Positions 18,770 to 27,813 of a DNA stretch of 64,000 nucleotides are shown here, piece by piece (positions within the stretch are counted from its first letter, which is position 1; every line of letters begins with the position of its first letter). Position numbers and translations under genes: made by a program. The stretch comes from Gracilibacillus halophilus YIM-C55.5 (lineage in GTDB: Bacteria; Bacillota; Bacilli; Bacillales; Amphibacillaceae). The stretch lies in contig NZ_APML01000007.1 of assembly GCF_000359605.1 (NCBI RefSeq), positions 1-64,000 of the forward strand, written 5' to 3'. The notes under the pieces are model-generated. The model was not told the origin of the DNA. It did no database searches and saw only the letters and a list, made by a program, of their open reading frames with translations.

Positions 18770-19618
18770 TTATGGTATGCCAATTAGTATGTCCAAATCA
18801 ATCGTAACATCATCAAATTGTTCGGACCATTTCTCAAGCTGATTACTGTTGCGATGGTGCCACGTTAATGGCGTCATGGTTAATAAATCTGGTCGAATAT
18901 CTGGATCAATATATCGCGTATATTGCAACCGATGAGTAACGACTTGACGATATTGTTGTTTAAACTGATCTATTGTTGCTCGATTATTATGCGATTGCTG
19001 ACTATCGTCGAACACGAGCGAACGAATCTCCTTCAAATAATTTTGTTGTGGAACAACTTTAATCACCATGCCTTCAGGTTGCAAAATACGATGGAAGTCT
19101 TGATAATTTGCTGGTGATAATAAATTTAGGATGACATCGAATTGATTGGATTGAAATGGGCTATTCGCTAGATCACCAACACACCAAATGCAATCGGAAT
19201 GATATTTGGCTGCTGTCATGATACCGTCCTTCGCAATATCTAAACCAATACCTGTTACCTGTTCAAATGGTTGGAGTATATGTGATACATGGGATCCCTC
19301 ACCACATCCTGCATCTAACACAGTGAAGTCGTCCTTACTACTATTCTCCTGTATCAACATCTGGATCAGACGATGAAGTTCATCATATAATCCAGCTTGT
19401 ATTACTTGGTATCTAGATTCAAAAAGTGTTTTATCATAGTCTGCTGGAGATGATTGCGTATAAAGATTGGCATATCCTTTTTTCGCTAAATCAAAGTGGT
19501 GACCTTGATAACAGGTTATTGTGGTTCCTTTTACAGTCATCATCGATTGACAAACTGGACAAGCAAAGATTGTGTCATTGGATGCCATTAATTGTGCCGC
19601 ACGTTCCACCTTTTTCAT
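18770..19618 (-). CDS. rlmA: 23S rRNA (guanine-N1)-methyltransferase, RlmA family
   Basis: 282 residues. Zn-binding N-terminus with CPVCQSMM and CYQGHHFD (Cys/His ligands), then KKGYANLY, typical of RlmA. The SAM-dependent methyltransferase fold has motif I LDAGCGEGSHV near residue 105 and LNLLSPANYQD near 180. RlmA enzymes methylate G745 (RlmA-I) or G748 (RlmA-II) in helix 35 of 23S rRNA; the Gram-positive G748 type is more likely. The ATG at 19618 has an AGGGCG site 9 bases upstream; in-frame ATGs at 19651 and 19636 are less well placed. Confidence 0.87.
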   Translation of the reverse strand: MKKVERAAQLMASNDTIFACPVCQSMMTVKGTTITCYQGHHFDLAKKGYANLYTQSSPADYDKTLFESRYQVIQAGLYDELHRLIQMLIQENSSKDDFTVLDAGCGEGSHVSHILQPFEQVTGIGLDIAKDGIMTAAKYHSDCIWCVGDLANSPFQSNQFDVILNLLSPANYQDFHRILQPEGMVIKVVPQQNYLKEIRSLVFDDSQQSHNNRATIDQFKQQYRQVVTHRLQYTRYIDPDIRPDLLTMTPLTWHHRNSNQLEKWSEQFDDVTIDLDILIGIP

Positions 19619-19702
19619 TATTTCACGCCCTAACATTTTACGATTGTTCATTTATCTTAACATAGATTGCTATTTATCTGAATATAGGGCATACCTTGAT
19701 TA

Positions 19703-21625
19703 TTATGACCATGTTTGTTGCTGTAATATTTTACGTATGTCAGCGTAATCTGTTGCTTTCACCATTTGTTGTACGATTGATCGGCTTTCGATGACCTTTC
19801 CTAACATGTTATACATATTTTGTAGGTCTTCGCGACTGTTCTTCGCTACACATAGTAAGCAAACAAGTTGCACAGGTTTACCCATCCACATAATCGGTTG
19901 CTTCAATGTACAAATGGTTAAAAAGGTCGTTCTCGTTTTGGGTGTAATCGGATGTGGAATCGCAACTAAATTTCCATACGCAGTAGGTGCGACTTCTTCT
20001 CGTTCATGAATGGCTTCTAAAAAGCCAGGATCTACTAGTTTCTTCTCTTCAAGTTTTTCGTTAAGAAAGTGTAATACATCGTCCATTGACGTAAGTTGTT
20101 GCCTTAAAAAAGTCAATTCTTTATCAAAATATTGTTCAATCTCTTGATTTTCCTGCAATAGATGACTTTCGATTTTGCGAAAATCCTGATGGGTTAGTAT
20201 CGCATTGACTTCAATGACTGGAGGTACTTGTTTCTCTTCAATTGGAATCGAACTAATAATAAAATCAATTTCCCCTAAATCGAACTGATGAAGTAGATAG
20301 TATTCAGTAGCACCAACGATATCTAAGCTCTGGCCAAATTGTGACTGTAATTTATAATAAATTAATTGAGAGGTTCCCAACCCAGACGCACAAACGATTA
20401 AACACTTTTTTGATCTTGTCACTAGCTTCCTTCGTTCCAGCGCTGAACCGATATGAATGGCTACATAACCCATTTCATTTTCATCAATGGTTATTGACGT
20501 TTGCTTCTCTATGGCTAAACTTGCAACAATAGCTGCTTCGTACGCTAACGGATAACTTTGCTTGATATCTTCTAACATTGGATTTCTAATGTTCATACCA
20601 TATTTGAAACGGTGGATAGCTGGTTTTATATGCAAATATAATGCCATAAATAATTCCTGATCTTCTGCGATATGTAAATTTAGTTTTTCTTCTACTTTTT
20701 GTAATGCGTGGCGTATCACCTCTACAATAGCTGGGTCCATCATGTGTTCTACTTGATCACTGGATTGTGTGATCATTCTCGTTCCTAATAAATGCATCGC
20801 AACATATGCTGTTTCTGACGTTGGAAATGTTATTTGATAAGTGGATTCAACTTCATGAACCATTTCTTTCGCGACAGTGTATTCGGTTTGATCTGTCAAT
20901 TCAAGTAAATCCTTTTGATAGAAATTAACATGTTTTCCGCTTTTTACGCGATAGTAAGCAATTAACATATGAATTGCCAAATTATTGACAGCAATATCGG
21001 ATAATGTCATACGATGTTTATGAATTTGATCCAGTACAATTTTTGATATCGCATTCATATCTTCTGATGAAATCACTTCTGAATCTACTTCGATGATAGG
21101 TTCCTTGCGATCAAAAATATATTCGGCCATACAAAAACGTATATTTAATTCATCACCCGTAACTTTCAACCCATGATTTGGACGTGCTTCTAGAGAAAGT
21201 TGATAGGTTTGTAACCTTTTTCTTACTTCTTTCATATCATTCTGAATGGTTGATTTACTAATATAGATTTCATCAGCTATGGATTCGAGTTTTACATAGT
21301 CATCTTGTAATAATAGCCGTTTCATGATATAGACAATTCGTTCTTCAGGGTGACGAGGTAAGTGATTTGTACTTAATTTATCTTGATGGAAAATCGTACT
21401 TAGCATGGAGCGAAAATGATGATCGTTTGTAATTTCGAGTTGGTATCCTTTACCCATGACCGTTTGAATCGCACCACCATTTTCGCTTAAAAAATCATTC
21501 AGTTGTTTCATGTCACTTCTCGTTGTTCGAGACGTCACTTGGTTCACTTTAGCTAAATACCTACTAGATACAGGCCCTGTTTCAGCTAATAACTCTCGTA
21601 GTATATGTCTCAACCGAGTATTCAA
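19703..21625 (-). CDS. licR: PRD-containing transcriptional activator with PTS EIIB/EIIA modules (LicR-like)
   Basis: 640 residues. Order: two N-terminal helix-turn-helix domains (1-165), two PTS regulation domains (about 185-290 and 295-400) with conserved histidines (NNLAIHMLIAYYR, YVAMHLLGTR, YLHIKPAIHRF, GYVAIHIGSAL), an EIIB-Gat-like module with CASGLGTSQL (about 410-490), and an EIIA-Fru-like module with the IPHPITPK histidine (about 495-638). Phosphorylation by HPr/PTS proteins sets activity. It is the last gene after the PTS and GH1 genes it presumably controls, as in the B. subtilis lic system but with the gene downstream. TTG start, preceded by a G-rich AGGGGGGGTG site. Confidence 0.87.
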   Translation of the reverse strand: MNTRLRHILRELLAETGPVSSRYLAKVNQVTSRTTRSDMKQLNDFLSENGGAIQTVMGKGYQLEITNDHHFRSMLSTIFHQDKLSTNHLPRHPEERIVYIMKRLLLQDDYVKLESIADEIYISKSTIQNDMKEVRKRLQTYQLSLEARPNHGLKVTGDELNIRFCMAEYIFDRKEPIIEVDSEVISSEDMNAISKIVLDQIHKHRMTLSDIAVNNLAIHMLIAYYRVKSGKHVNFYQKDLLELTDQTEYTVAKEMVHEVESTYQITFPTSETAYVAMHLLGTRMITQSSDQVEHMMDPAIVEVIRHALQKVEEKLNLHIAEDQELFMALYLHIKPAIHRFKYGMNIRNPMLEDIKQSYPLAYEAAIVASLAIEKQTSITIDENEMGYVAIHIGSALERRKLVTRSKKCLIVCASGLGTSQLIYYKLQSQFGQSLDIVGATEYYLLHQFDLGEIDFIISSIPIEEKQVPPVIEVNAILTHQDFRKIESHLLQENQEIEQYFDKELTFLRQQLTSMDDVLHFLNEKLEEKKLVDPGFLEAIHEREEVAPTAYGNLVAIPHPITPKTRTTFLTICTLKQPIMWMGKPVQLVCLLCVAKNSREDLQNMYNMLGKVIESRSIVQQMVKATDYADIRKILQQQTWS

Positions 21626-21670
21626 ATGGAATCACCCCCCCTCTTTTCCTAGATATAGAAAATCCCTCTA

Positions 21671-23059
21671 TCAAAAACCATTTTGTTCTGATACTTTTTG
21701 AAACCAGTGTGCGCTTTTTTTCAATGTACGTTCTTGGGTTTCTACATCTACTGATACAAACCCGTAGCGATTTTTATAAGCATTCGACCAAGACCAATTG
21801 TCCATAAACGACCACATGTGATACCCTTTCACATGACTTCCTTCCTGAATTGCTTGATGGACCCATTTTAAATGCTCACGGATAAAATCGATGCGATAAT
21901 CATCTTGAATTTCACCTTTTTCTTGAAATCGATGTTCGCCTTGAACACCCATGCCATTTTCAGATATAAACGATTCGATATTTCCATAGTTTTCTTTTAA
22001 ATTCATTAAAATATCGTAAATGCCTTTTTCGTAAATCTCCCATCCACGATAAATATTCATTTTCCGACCAGGCATCTGATAGTGATCAAAATACCATTCT
22101 GGCATAAATGGACTATATGGATTTGGTACATATTCTTTTGCCTTTACCCTGCGTGGTTGATAATAGTTCACCCCTAGTATATCAACTGTATTCGAGCGCA
22201 ACAGTTCTCCGTCACCTTCTTGCACCTGAGGCAAAAGTTCATTTTCTCGTATAATGTTGATTAATTCTTGCGGATACGCACCTAATACCGATGGATCAAG
22301 AAAGCTTCGATTAAAGAATAAATCCGCAATGCGTGATGCTCGTAAATCAGATGGATCACTACTTCTTGGGTAAGAAGGCGTTAGATTTAAGATAATCCCA
22401 ATTTTCCCTTGATCGATATTCATTTCACGAAATGCGGCAATGGCTTTTGCGCTAGCAATCGCGGTATGATAAGCCACCTGTACCGCTCGTTTGGCATCAA
22501 CAACGTTAGGATAATGAGCGTCGTACAAGTATCCATTTTCCACAGGCACAATTGGTTCATTGAACGTGAACCATTTACGCACACGATTACCAAACAATCG
22601 AAAAGCTTCTTTCGCATAGGCAACATAAGCATCGACAACGTCTCGACTCTCCCAACCGCCTTCATTTTGTAAAGCAATTGGCATATCAAAATGATATAAA
22701 TTGACAAACGGGTCAATATCATTGGCTAACATATCATCAATCACATGTTGATAGAATTCGACGGCTTCTGGGTTCACTTCCCCTCGACCACTCGGAATCA
22801 GACGTGACCATGAAATGGATAAACGATGGGTGTTATGACCGATTTTCTTCATGAGCTGGATATCCTCTTGATATCGATGATAAAAGTCCGATGTTTCTTG
22901 TGGACCAACATGGTCAAAAAAACGATTCGGCTCTATCTCAAACCAATGATCCCATATATTTTTTCCTTTTCCTCCTTCATTTGCTGCACCTTCAATTTGT
23001 GTTGCAGACGTAGCACTCCCCCACCAAAAATCTTCTGGAAATTGATATTGTAACGACAC
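21671..23059 (-). CDS. GH1 6-phospho-beta-glucosidase
   Basis: 462 residues, usual for GH1. Motifs: the N-terminal FWWGSATSATQIEGA; acid/base Glu in WFTFNEP (about residue 165); nucleophile Glu in SFISENGMG (about 365); the W-MWSFMDNWSW block near 415. The partner PTS genes upstream imply that it hydrolyses phosphorylated cellobiose or aryl/alkyl beta-glucosides in the cytoplasm. It follows EIIA by 12 bases in the same operon. Confidence 0.92.
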   Translation of the reverse strand: MSLQYQFPEDFWWGSATSATQIEGAANEGGKGKNIWDHWFEIEPNRFFDHVGPQETSDFYHRYQEDIQLMKKIGHNTHRLSISWSRLIPSGRGEVNPEAVEFYQHVIDDMLANDIDPFVNLYHFDMPIALQNEGGWESRDVVDAYVAYAKEAFRLFGNRVRKWFTFNEPIVPVENGYLYDAHYPNVVDAKRAVQVAYHTAIASAKAIAAFREMNIDQGKIGIILNLTPSYPRSSDPSDLRASRIADLFFNRSFLDPSVLGAYPQELINIIRENELLPQVQEGDGELLRSNTVDILGVNYYQPRRVKAKEYVPNPYSPFMPEWYFDHYQMPGRKMNIYRGWEIYEKGIYDILMNLKENYGNIESFISENGMGVQGEHRFQEKGEIQDDYRIDFIREHLKWVHQAIQEGSHVKGYHMWSFMDNWSWSNAYKNRYGFVSVDVETQERTLKKSAHWFQKVSEQNGF

Positions 23060-23071
23060 GTTGATTCCTCC

Positions 23072-23377
23072 TTATTTATTTCGGTAAAGCTCAATAATCT
23101 CAATCGCTAAATCTTTTACAGTAATTGCTGTCATTAAATGATCCTGAGAATGGACGAACATCACATTCACTGAAGTCTCTTCACCACTTGCCTCTTCTTG
23201 TAAAATGGTCGTTTGATAGTGATGTGCTTTTCCTAATTCTTCAGTCGCTTCTTGAATCAAGCGATCCGCATCGGTAAATTGCTTCTCTTTTGCCTTTTGA
23301 ATCGCCTCCATAGCACAGGATCTCCCATTTCCAGCATATAAAATAATTTGGAATGCAATTTCAGTCATTGTCCCCAT
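23072..23377 (-). CDS. PTS lactose/cellobiose-type EIIA component
   Basis: 101 residues forming the three-helix EIIA-Lac fold, with the phospho-accepting histidine region FVHSQDHLMTA near residue 79 and IILYAGNGRSCAMEAI near the N-terminus. It passes phosphate from HPr to EIIB (the separate 102-residue protein). The start at 23377 has GAGGTG about 6 bases upstream. A second in-frame ATG lies three codons later. Confidence 0.9.
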   Translation of the reverse strand: MGTMTEIAFQIILYAGNGRSCAMEAIQKAKEKQFTDADRLIQEATEELGKAHHYQTTILQEEASGEETSVNVMFVHSQDHLMTAITVKDLAIEIIELYRNK

Positions 23378-23435
23378 TTTTTCACCTCTACTCGTTTTTA
23401 CAAATCTTAATATCTATTTTATCGATGATATACAC

Positions 23436-24713
23436 CTAAGATGGTTCTTCATTTTCGTAATAATTTTTGTCTAATATTTTCAAAAATGGCCACCAGATCA
23501 AACAAACCACCATTAAGTTAAACGCCTGTAAAACGGCACCTTGCCATGCGTTACCAGTTGCTAAGAATCCACCGAGTATTGGTGGTGTTGTCCACGGAAC
23601 AATAATACCCGCTGGTTTGGGTACAATACCGGTTGCCATTGCAAAGTAGGTGATTATCGTAATAACGACTGGTGCGACTAACCATGGAATGATGATTAGT
23701 GGATTCATAATAATGGGCAGCCCAAAAATAATGGGCTCATTCACGTTAAAAATACCGGCTGGCGCTCCTAATTTACCTAATTCTTTTAATTGTCTACTTT
23801 TTCCAATGACAAAAATTAAAATAATGACAGATAGCGTCATACCCGATCCACCCATACCGACTAAAAATGTATCGATAAATTGCTTCGTCACAATGTTCGG
23901 TAGTTCCGATCCAGATTGGAACGCTTGTAAATTCTCATCATTTAACGCATACCAAATCGGATCAAATACGGAATTAATAATAATCTGTCCATGTAAACCG
24001 AAAAACCAAAAAATTTGAATCAGTAAAACGGCGATAATGGTTGCCGGCAACCCACTGCCAAGTGCTGTTAATGGTTGTTGAATAACGCTATAAATAAAAT
24101 TTTGTACAGTATCAAACGGTGTATAACTAAAAATGATTCGGATCACGAGAAAAACAAATAATGTTAATGTAATTGGAATCAATGCGCTAAAGGAGCGCGA
24201 CACAGCACCAGGGACACCATCGGGCATTTTAATCGTCCAGTTTTTTTGGACAAAAAAGCGATATAACTCCGCTGATATAAAAGCCGTAAGAATACCTAAA
24301 AACATGCCTTCTGCACCGATACTCGCAGTAGGAATCACACCTGATACGTCTTCCACTACTTGAGGGGTCAAAATGAGAAATGCTGCGAGTGCAACAACAC
24401 CTCCATACACCGCGTCCAATTGATATTGTTCGACCAATTTATAACCGATCCCGACAATGACAAATAACCCCATAATACTAAGCGTAGCTGCTGAAGCGGG
24501 ATTTAAAGCATTTTGATAGGTGGTAAATGCCTCTTCTGTCAAAAGCTGATCCAAGAAAGGAAAGTTTGCAATAACAACAAATATCGAACCAAAAATAATC
24601 AATGGCAATGCCACCATAAATCCATCACGCAAAGCAGTTAAATAACGATTATTATTCAACTTATCTGCTACCGGTAATAGGATTCTTTCCAATATCCCCA
24701 TCACTTTCTCCAT
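23436..24713 (-). CDS. PTS cellobiose-type EIIC permease
   Basis: 425 residues with about ten hydrophobic segments and the EIIC-Lac/Cel signature (FFGLHGQIIINSVFDPIWYAL; FNVNEPIIFGLPIIMNP near residue 330, with the substrate-binding NEP). It forms the membrane channel for beta-glucoside uptake coupled to phosphorylation. AGGGGGAG precedes the ATG. It lies between EIIB and EIIA in the order EIIB-EIIC-EIIA-GH1-regulator, close to the licBCAH layout. Confidence 0.92.
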   Translation of the reverse strand: MEKVMGILERILLPVADKLNNNRYLTALRDGFMVALPLIIFGSIFVVIANFPFLDQLLTEEAFTTYQNALNPASAATLSIMGLFVIVGIGYKLVEQYQLDAVYGGVVALAAFLILTPQVVEDVSGVIPTASIGAEGMFLGILTAFISAELYRFFVQKNWTIKMPDGVPGAVSRSFSALIPITLTLFVFLVIRIIFSYTPFDTVQNFIYSVIQQPLTALGSGLPATIIAVLLIQIFWFFGLHGQIIINSVFDPIWYALNDENLQAFQSGSELPNIVTKQFIDTFLVGMGGSGMTLSVIILIFVIGKSRQLKELGKLGAPAGIFNVNEPIIFGLPIIMNPLIIIPWLVAPVVITIITYFAMATGIVPKPAGIIVPWTTPPILGGFLATGNAWQGAVLQAFNLMVVCLIWWPFLKILDKNYYENEEPS

Positions 24714-24734
24714 ATTCGTTCTCCCCCTTATGAA

Positions 24735-25043
24735 TTATTCGTTGAAAAACGCTAATGCTTTCTTTAAAACCGACTCACCATCAACCCTTCCGTAAGCAAC
24801 TGGATCAATCACATCAACAAACACTTTTTCTTCTTTGGCAGCCCTTTCAAATTTCTTCTTCATAAAGCGCATCTGCGGACCAATTAATAATACATCTGCC
24901 TTAGCTAATTCAGAGAACGCTTTATCTTGACCAACTGCCCAAATGTTCACTTCTTCGCCCTTGGATTTTGCAGCTTCCTCCATTTTTGTTACTAAGAGAC
25001 TGGTAGACATTCCAGATGAACACGCTAACAAAATATTTTTCAT
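24735..25043 (-). CDS. PTS cellobiose-type EIIB component
   Basis: 102 residues with the phospho-cysteine in ILLACSSGMSTSLLV (Cys near residue 8) and the LLIGPQMRFM block near 55, both typical of EIIB-Cel. It transfers phosphate to the incoming sugar on EIIC. First gene of the PTS operon; GGAGGA stands about 9 bases before the ATG and a cre-like site lies about 100 bases upstream. Confidence 0.92.
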   Translation of the reverse strand: MKNILLACSSGMSTSLLVTKMEEAAKSKGEEVNIWAVGQDKAFSELAKADVLLIGPQMRFMKKKFERAAKEEKVFVDVIDPVAYGRVDGESVLKKALAFFNE

Positions 25044-25140
25044 TCACTTGTCCTCCTACATTTATTCGTTCTACTTTTATTTTAAGAAGAAAAGGATAGA
25101 AGATGAACATATTCTTTTTCCTTCATAGGTAGGAAGTCTT

Positions 25141-25154
25141 TGAAAACGTTGATA
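25141..25154 (+). promoter_or_regulatory. Cre-like site upstream of the cellobiose PTS operon
   Basis: TGAAAACGTTGATA matches 12 of 14 positions of the CcpA consensus TGWAARCGYTWNCW. It lies about 100 bases upstream of the EIIB start, near a TATAAG -10 candidate on the minus strand (around 25175). Position and context support catabolite control; the match is not perfect. Confidence 0.45.
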
Positions 25155-25212
25155 TAAGGAGGGGAGTAGGGGATACTTATACAGCAGTCATACACTTTTC
25201 ATTTTAAACATA

Positions 25213-25243
25213 GAAAAACTGGTGCTTTTCTGATGGCACCAGT
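25213..25243 (-). terminator. Terminator of the phn operon
   Basis: ACTGGTGC / GCACCAGT stem (25218-25225 with 25236-25243) followed by five T on the minus strand, reaching into the last codon of the second phnE. Confidence 0.82.
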
Positions 25244-26049
25244 TAACCTCTTACTAATCTAGATCGAATATGATTTGAAAACAGTTCAACGATTAAAATT
25301 AATACGACTAAACCAATTAAGATCGACCCAACTTCATTCCATCTGTAGGCGTTCATGCCGAAAATCAATGGAGCTCCAATTCCTCCTGCACCCACCAAAC
25401 CGAGCACAGATGCTTCACGCAAATTCATATCAAAGCGATATATGGCAATCGACAAGAAGCTAGATAATAACTGCGGGACGATACCATAACGAATTTTTTC
25501 AAAAGTGGTGCACCCTAATGAGTTCATCGATTCAAAAATGCTTGTATCCAAATCTTCAATCGCATCAACAAAAAGTTTAGCAAGCATCCCAATCGATAAG
25601 AAGCCAATGGTTAGCACACCTGCAAATGGGCCTGGCCCTGTTACACGAACAAACATTAAACCATAAACAATGGCTGGGATTGTTCGTATCATAATCAGTA
25701 ATAACCGTGTCACAAACGAAATGGGTTTCGGTACGACATTTGATGCTGATAAAAAAGCTAATGGTACGGCTAAACAAGCACCAATAATCGTACCTAGAAA
25801 GCCAATCGCTAGCGTTTCGACGAGTAAATACAACACACCTTGTCTAGTCAGATCAAATAATAAATCAAGATCAGGATGCACCAATCCAGATAGTATATTC
25901 ACCGCAACTGACCATCCATTTTCCACCATTTCATCAAGATGAACAGTCGACAGTGACCAAATAAACAAAATCATCGTAATCGCAATGACAACAATGATAT
26001 ATCGATAGTTTCTAGGTGATGAATAAAGTTGTTTCTGTACGAGATCCAT
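25243..26049 (-). CDS. phnE: Phosphonate-type ABC transporter permease (second)
   Basis: 268 residues, about five to six membrane helices, with the EAA-type loop contacting the ATPase (SMNSLGCTTFEKIRYGIVPQ near residue 172) and the LREASVLGLVGAGGIGAPL block near 215, characteristic of PhnE. It is paired with a second, related permease gene 15 bases upstream, so the channel is probably a heterodimer. Substrates of the family are phosphonates, phosphite or phosphate esters; no C-P lyase genes are in the window. Confidence 0.9.
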   Translation of the reverse strand: MDLVQKQLYSSPRNYRYIIVVIAITMILFIWSLSTVHLDEMVENGWSVAVNILSGLVHPDLDLLFDLTRQGVLYLLVETLAIGFLGTIIGACLAVPLAFLSASNVVPKPISFVTRLLLIMIRTIPAIVYGLMFVRVTGPGPFAGVLTIGFLSIGMLAKLFVDAIEDLDTSIFESMNSLGCTTFEKIRYGIVPQLLSSFLSIAIYRFDMNLREASVLGLVGAGGIGAPLIFGMNAYRWNEVGSILIGLVVLILIVELFSNHIRSRLVRG

Positions 26050-26064
26050 ATCGGATAACTCCTT

Positions 26065-26880
26065 CTATATGAGCTTTTTTCGAAAATGTTCACTAATGGT
26101 TTCAATGATATACACGGTCAGTATAAGCATGAATAATATCATACCTACATTTGTATAATCACGCCAACCTATATTTTCATCTAATAGTAAGCCAATCCCA
26201 CCTGCTCCGACATATCCTAAAATCGCAGCATACCTCACATTCCCTTCAAAACAAAACAGAGATGTGGATAAAAAGTTTGGCAGTACTTGTGGGAAAATCG
26301 CATAACGAAAGGCCTGTCTTCGAGTCATACCTATTGATTCCATCGCTTCAAAAGGCTTCATATCAGCATCTTCAATTTGTTCATACAATAGCTTTCCTAC
26401 ATAAGAAACTGTGAATAAAAAGATCGCCACTGTTCCTGCAAACGTTCCTAATCCAAAGATTAATGTAGCAATCAATGCTGATACTAATGTTGGTAACGTT
26501 CGTAAAATACTCAAAAAAACTTTCGTCAGCACAACAATGGGTTTGAATAATACAATATTAGATGAAGCAAGATACGCTACCGGTATGGCCACAATCGAGC
26601 CGATAATCGAACCTAAGAGCGACATCTTAATTGTATCCATTAAAGGCTGCCAAACTTCAGGCAGATAAGACCATGTCGGCGGAATCATATCAGCGAAAAT
26701 AATCCAAAATTGTCTCGCTTCACTGATGATTGTTTGCATATCAAAATTTGTCAATTGAACCGAGAACCAAGTTGCAACGATTAATACAAAAAAAATGAAT
26801 GGTGTTTTGGACCTTTTTTCTTCAACAACTTTACCATTTGGCAGCGTCCACTTTTTTGAAGGAATGATTTTATTGTACAT
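26065..26880 (-). CDS. phnE: Phosphonate-type ABC transporter permease (first)
   Basis: 271 residues with the PhnE pattern (AMESIGMTRRQAFRYAIFPQ loop near 175; VRYAAILGYVGAGGIGLLL near 220). The ATG at 26880 is preferred since AAGGAG stands about 10 bases upstream inside the end of phnC; the start overlaps the phnC stop by 11 bases. An in-frame ATG at 26898 lies inside that site. Translationally coupled to phnC. Confidence 0.88.
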   Translation of the reverse strand: MYNKIIPSKKWTLPNGKVVEEKRSKTPFIFFVLIVATWFSVQLTNFDMQTIISEARQFWIIFADMIPPTWSYLPEVWQPLMDTIKMSLLGSIIGSIVAIPVAYLASSNIVLFKPIVVLTKVFLSILRTLPTLVSALIATLIFGLGTFAGTVAIFLFTVSYVGKLLYEQIEDADMKPFEAMESIGMTRRQAFRYAIFPQVLPNFLSTSLFCFEGNVRYAAILGYVGAGGIGLLLDENIGWRDYTNVGMILFMLILTVYIIETISEHFRKKLI

Positions 26881-27655
26881 GAGCTTGTTCTCCTTCATAT
26901 GTTTCCCTTAATTCTTCAACATTTCCTTTATATATATGATCCAATACCTCTTGGGTGACGTCCTCGCTTTTTCCATCATAGACAATTTCCCCATCCCGCA
27001 CGCCAATAATACGATCGGCATAGTCAAGCGCCATTTCCACATGATGTATATTCATAATGACAGAAATATTCATATCTCGATTAATCCGTTGAAAATCGTC
27101 CATTACTTGTGCTGATGTAACAGGATCCAACGAAGCAATCGGCTCATCTGCCAACAAAATGTCGGGATATTGTGCTAATGTTCGAGCAAGTGCTACCCTT
27201 TGTTGTTGCCCGCCAGATAATTGATCGACTCGAACATAGGCTTTATCAACAATCCCTACTTGATCCAAAGCAGTCAGTGCTTTTATTTTATGCTCTTTAC
27301 TGAACAAACCAAGCATTTTTCGCCAAAATGATAGTTGTGGCACAAAGGAAACGAGCACATTTTTTAGCGCAGTTGTACGTGTAACCAAGTTGTATGATTG
27401 AAAGATCATACCTATTTTTTGTCTGAATTTACGAATCTCTTTACCTCTTAAATGACTTACTTCGACATCATCGACGAATAATTGCCCACTCGTGATATCA
27501 TGCATTCGATTGATACAGCGAATCAGTGTCGATTTACCCGCACCTGATAGTCCAATAACCGCAACAAATTCGCCTTTATCTATTGTTAAATGAATATGTT
27601 GTAAGGCCTTTACATTACCTGGGTATATTTTTTCAACATCGTTAAATTCTATCAT
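26870..27655 (-). CDS. phnC: Phosphonate-type ABC transporter ATP-binding protein
   Basis: 261 residues. Walker A GLSGAGKST (about 38), Q-loop FQSYNLV, signature LSGGQQQRV (about 150), Walker B ILLADEPIASLDP (about 170), and the H-loop MNIHHVEMALDYA. IRCINRMHDITSGQ after Walker A is typical of PhnC. The ATG at 27655 has AAGGTGG 6 bases upstream, whereas the in-frame ATG at 27694 has no site. It drives import by the two PhnE subunits. Confidence 0.92.
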   Translation of the reverse strand: MIEFNDVEKIYPGNVKALQHIHLTIDKGEFVAVIGLSGAGKSTLIRCINRMHDITSGQLFVDDVEVSHLRGKEIRKFRQKIGMIFQSYNLVTRTTALKNVLVSFVPQLSFWRKMLGLFSKEHKIKALTALDQVGIVDKAYVRVDQLSGGQQQRVALARTLAQYPDILLADEPIASLDPVTSAQVMDDFQRINRDMNISVIMNIHHVEMALDYADRIIGVRDGEIVYDGKSEDVTQEVLDHIYKGNVEELRETYEGEQAHVQ

Positions 27656-27748
27656 GACGAACCACCTTATCAAGAAAACTTGGCTTCTCACCAAGCTTAT
27701 GGTGAAAGCCTTCGTTGCTTTATAAACCTTCCACTACTGAAACTGTTA

Positions 27749-27780
27749 GAAAAAGAGAACCCCTAACGCAAGGCGTTCTC
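27749..27780 (-). terminator. Internal terminator/attenuator between phnD and phnC
   Basis: GAGAACGCC / GGGGTTCTC stem followed by TTTTTCT on the minus strand. Placed after the binding-protein gene, it would lower transcription of the transporter genes relative to phnD. A second foldback (GGCTTTCACC / GGTGAGAAGCC) follows near 27681-27710. Confidence 0.7.
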
Positions 27781-27813
27781 TCCTTTTCGTTTTATTGTTT
27801 TAAAAAGTGTATT

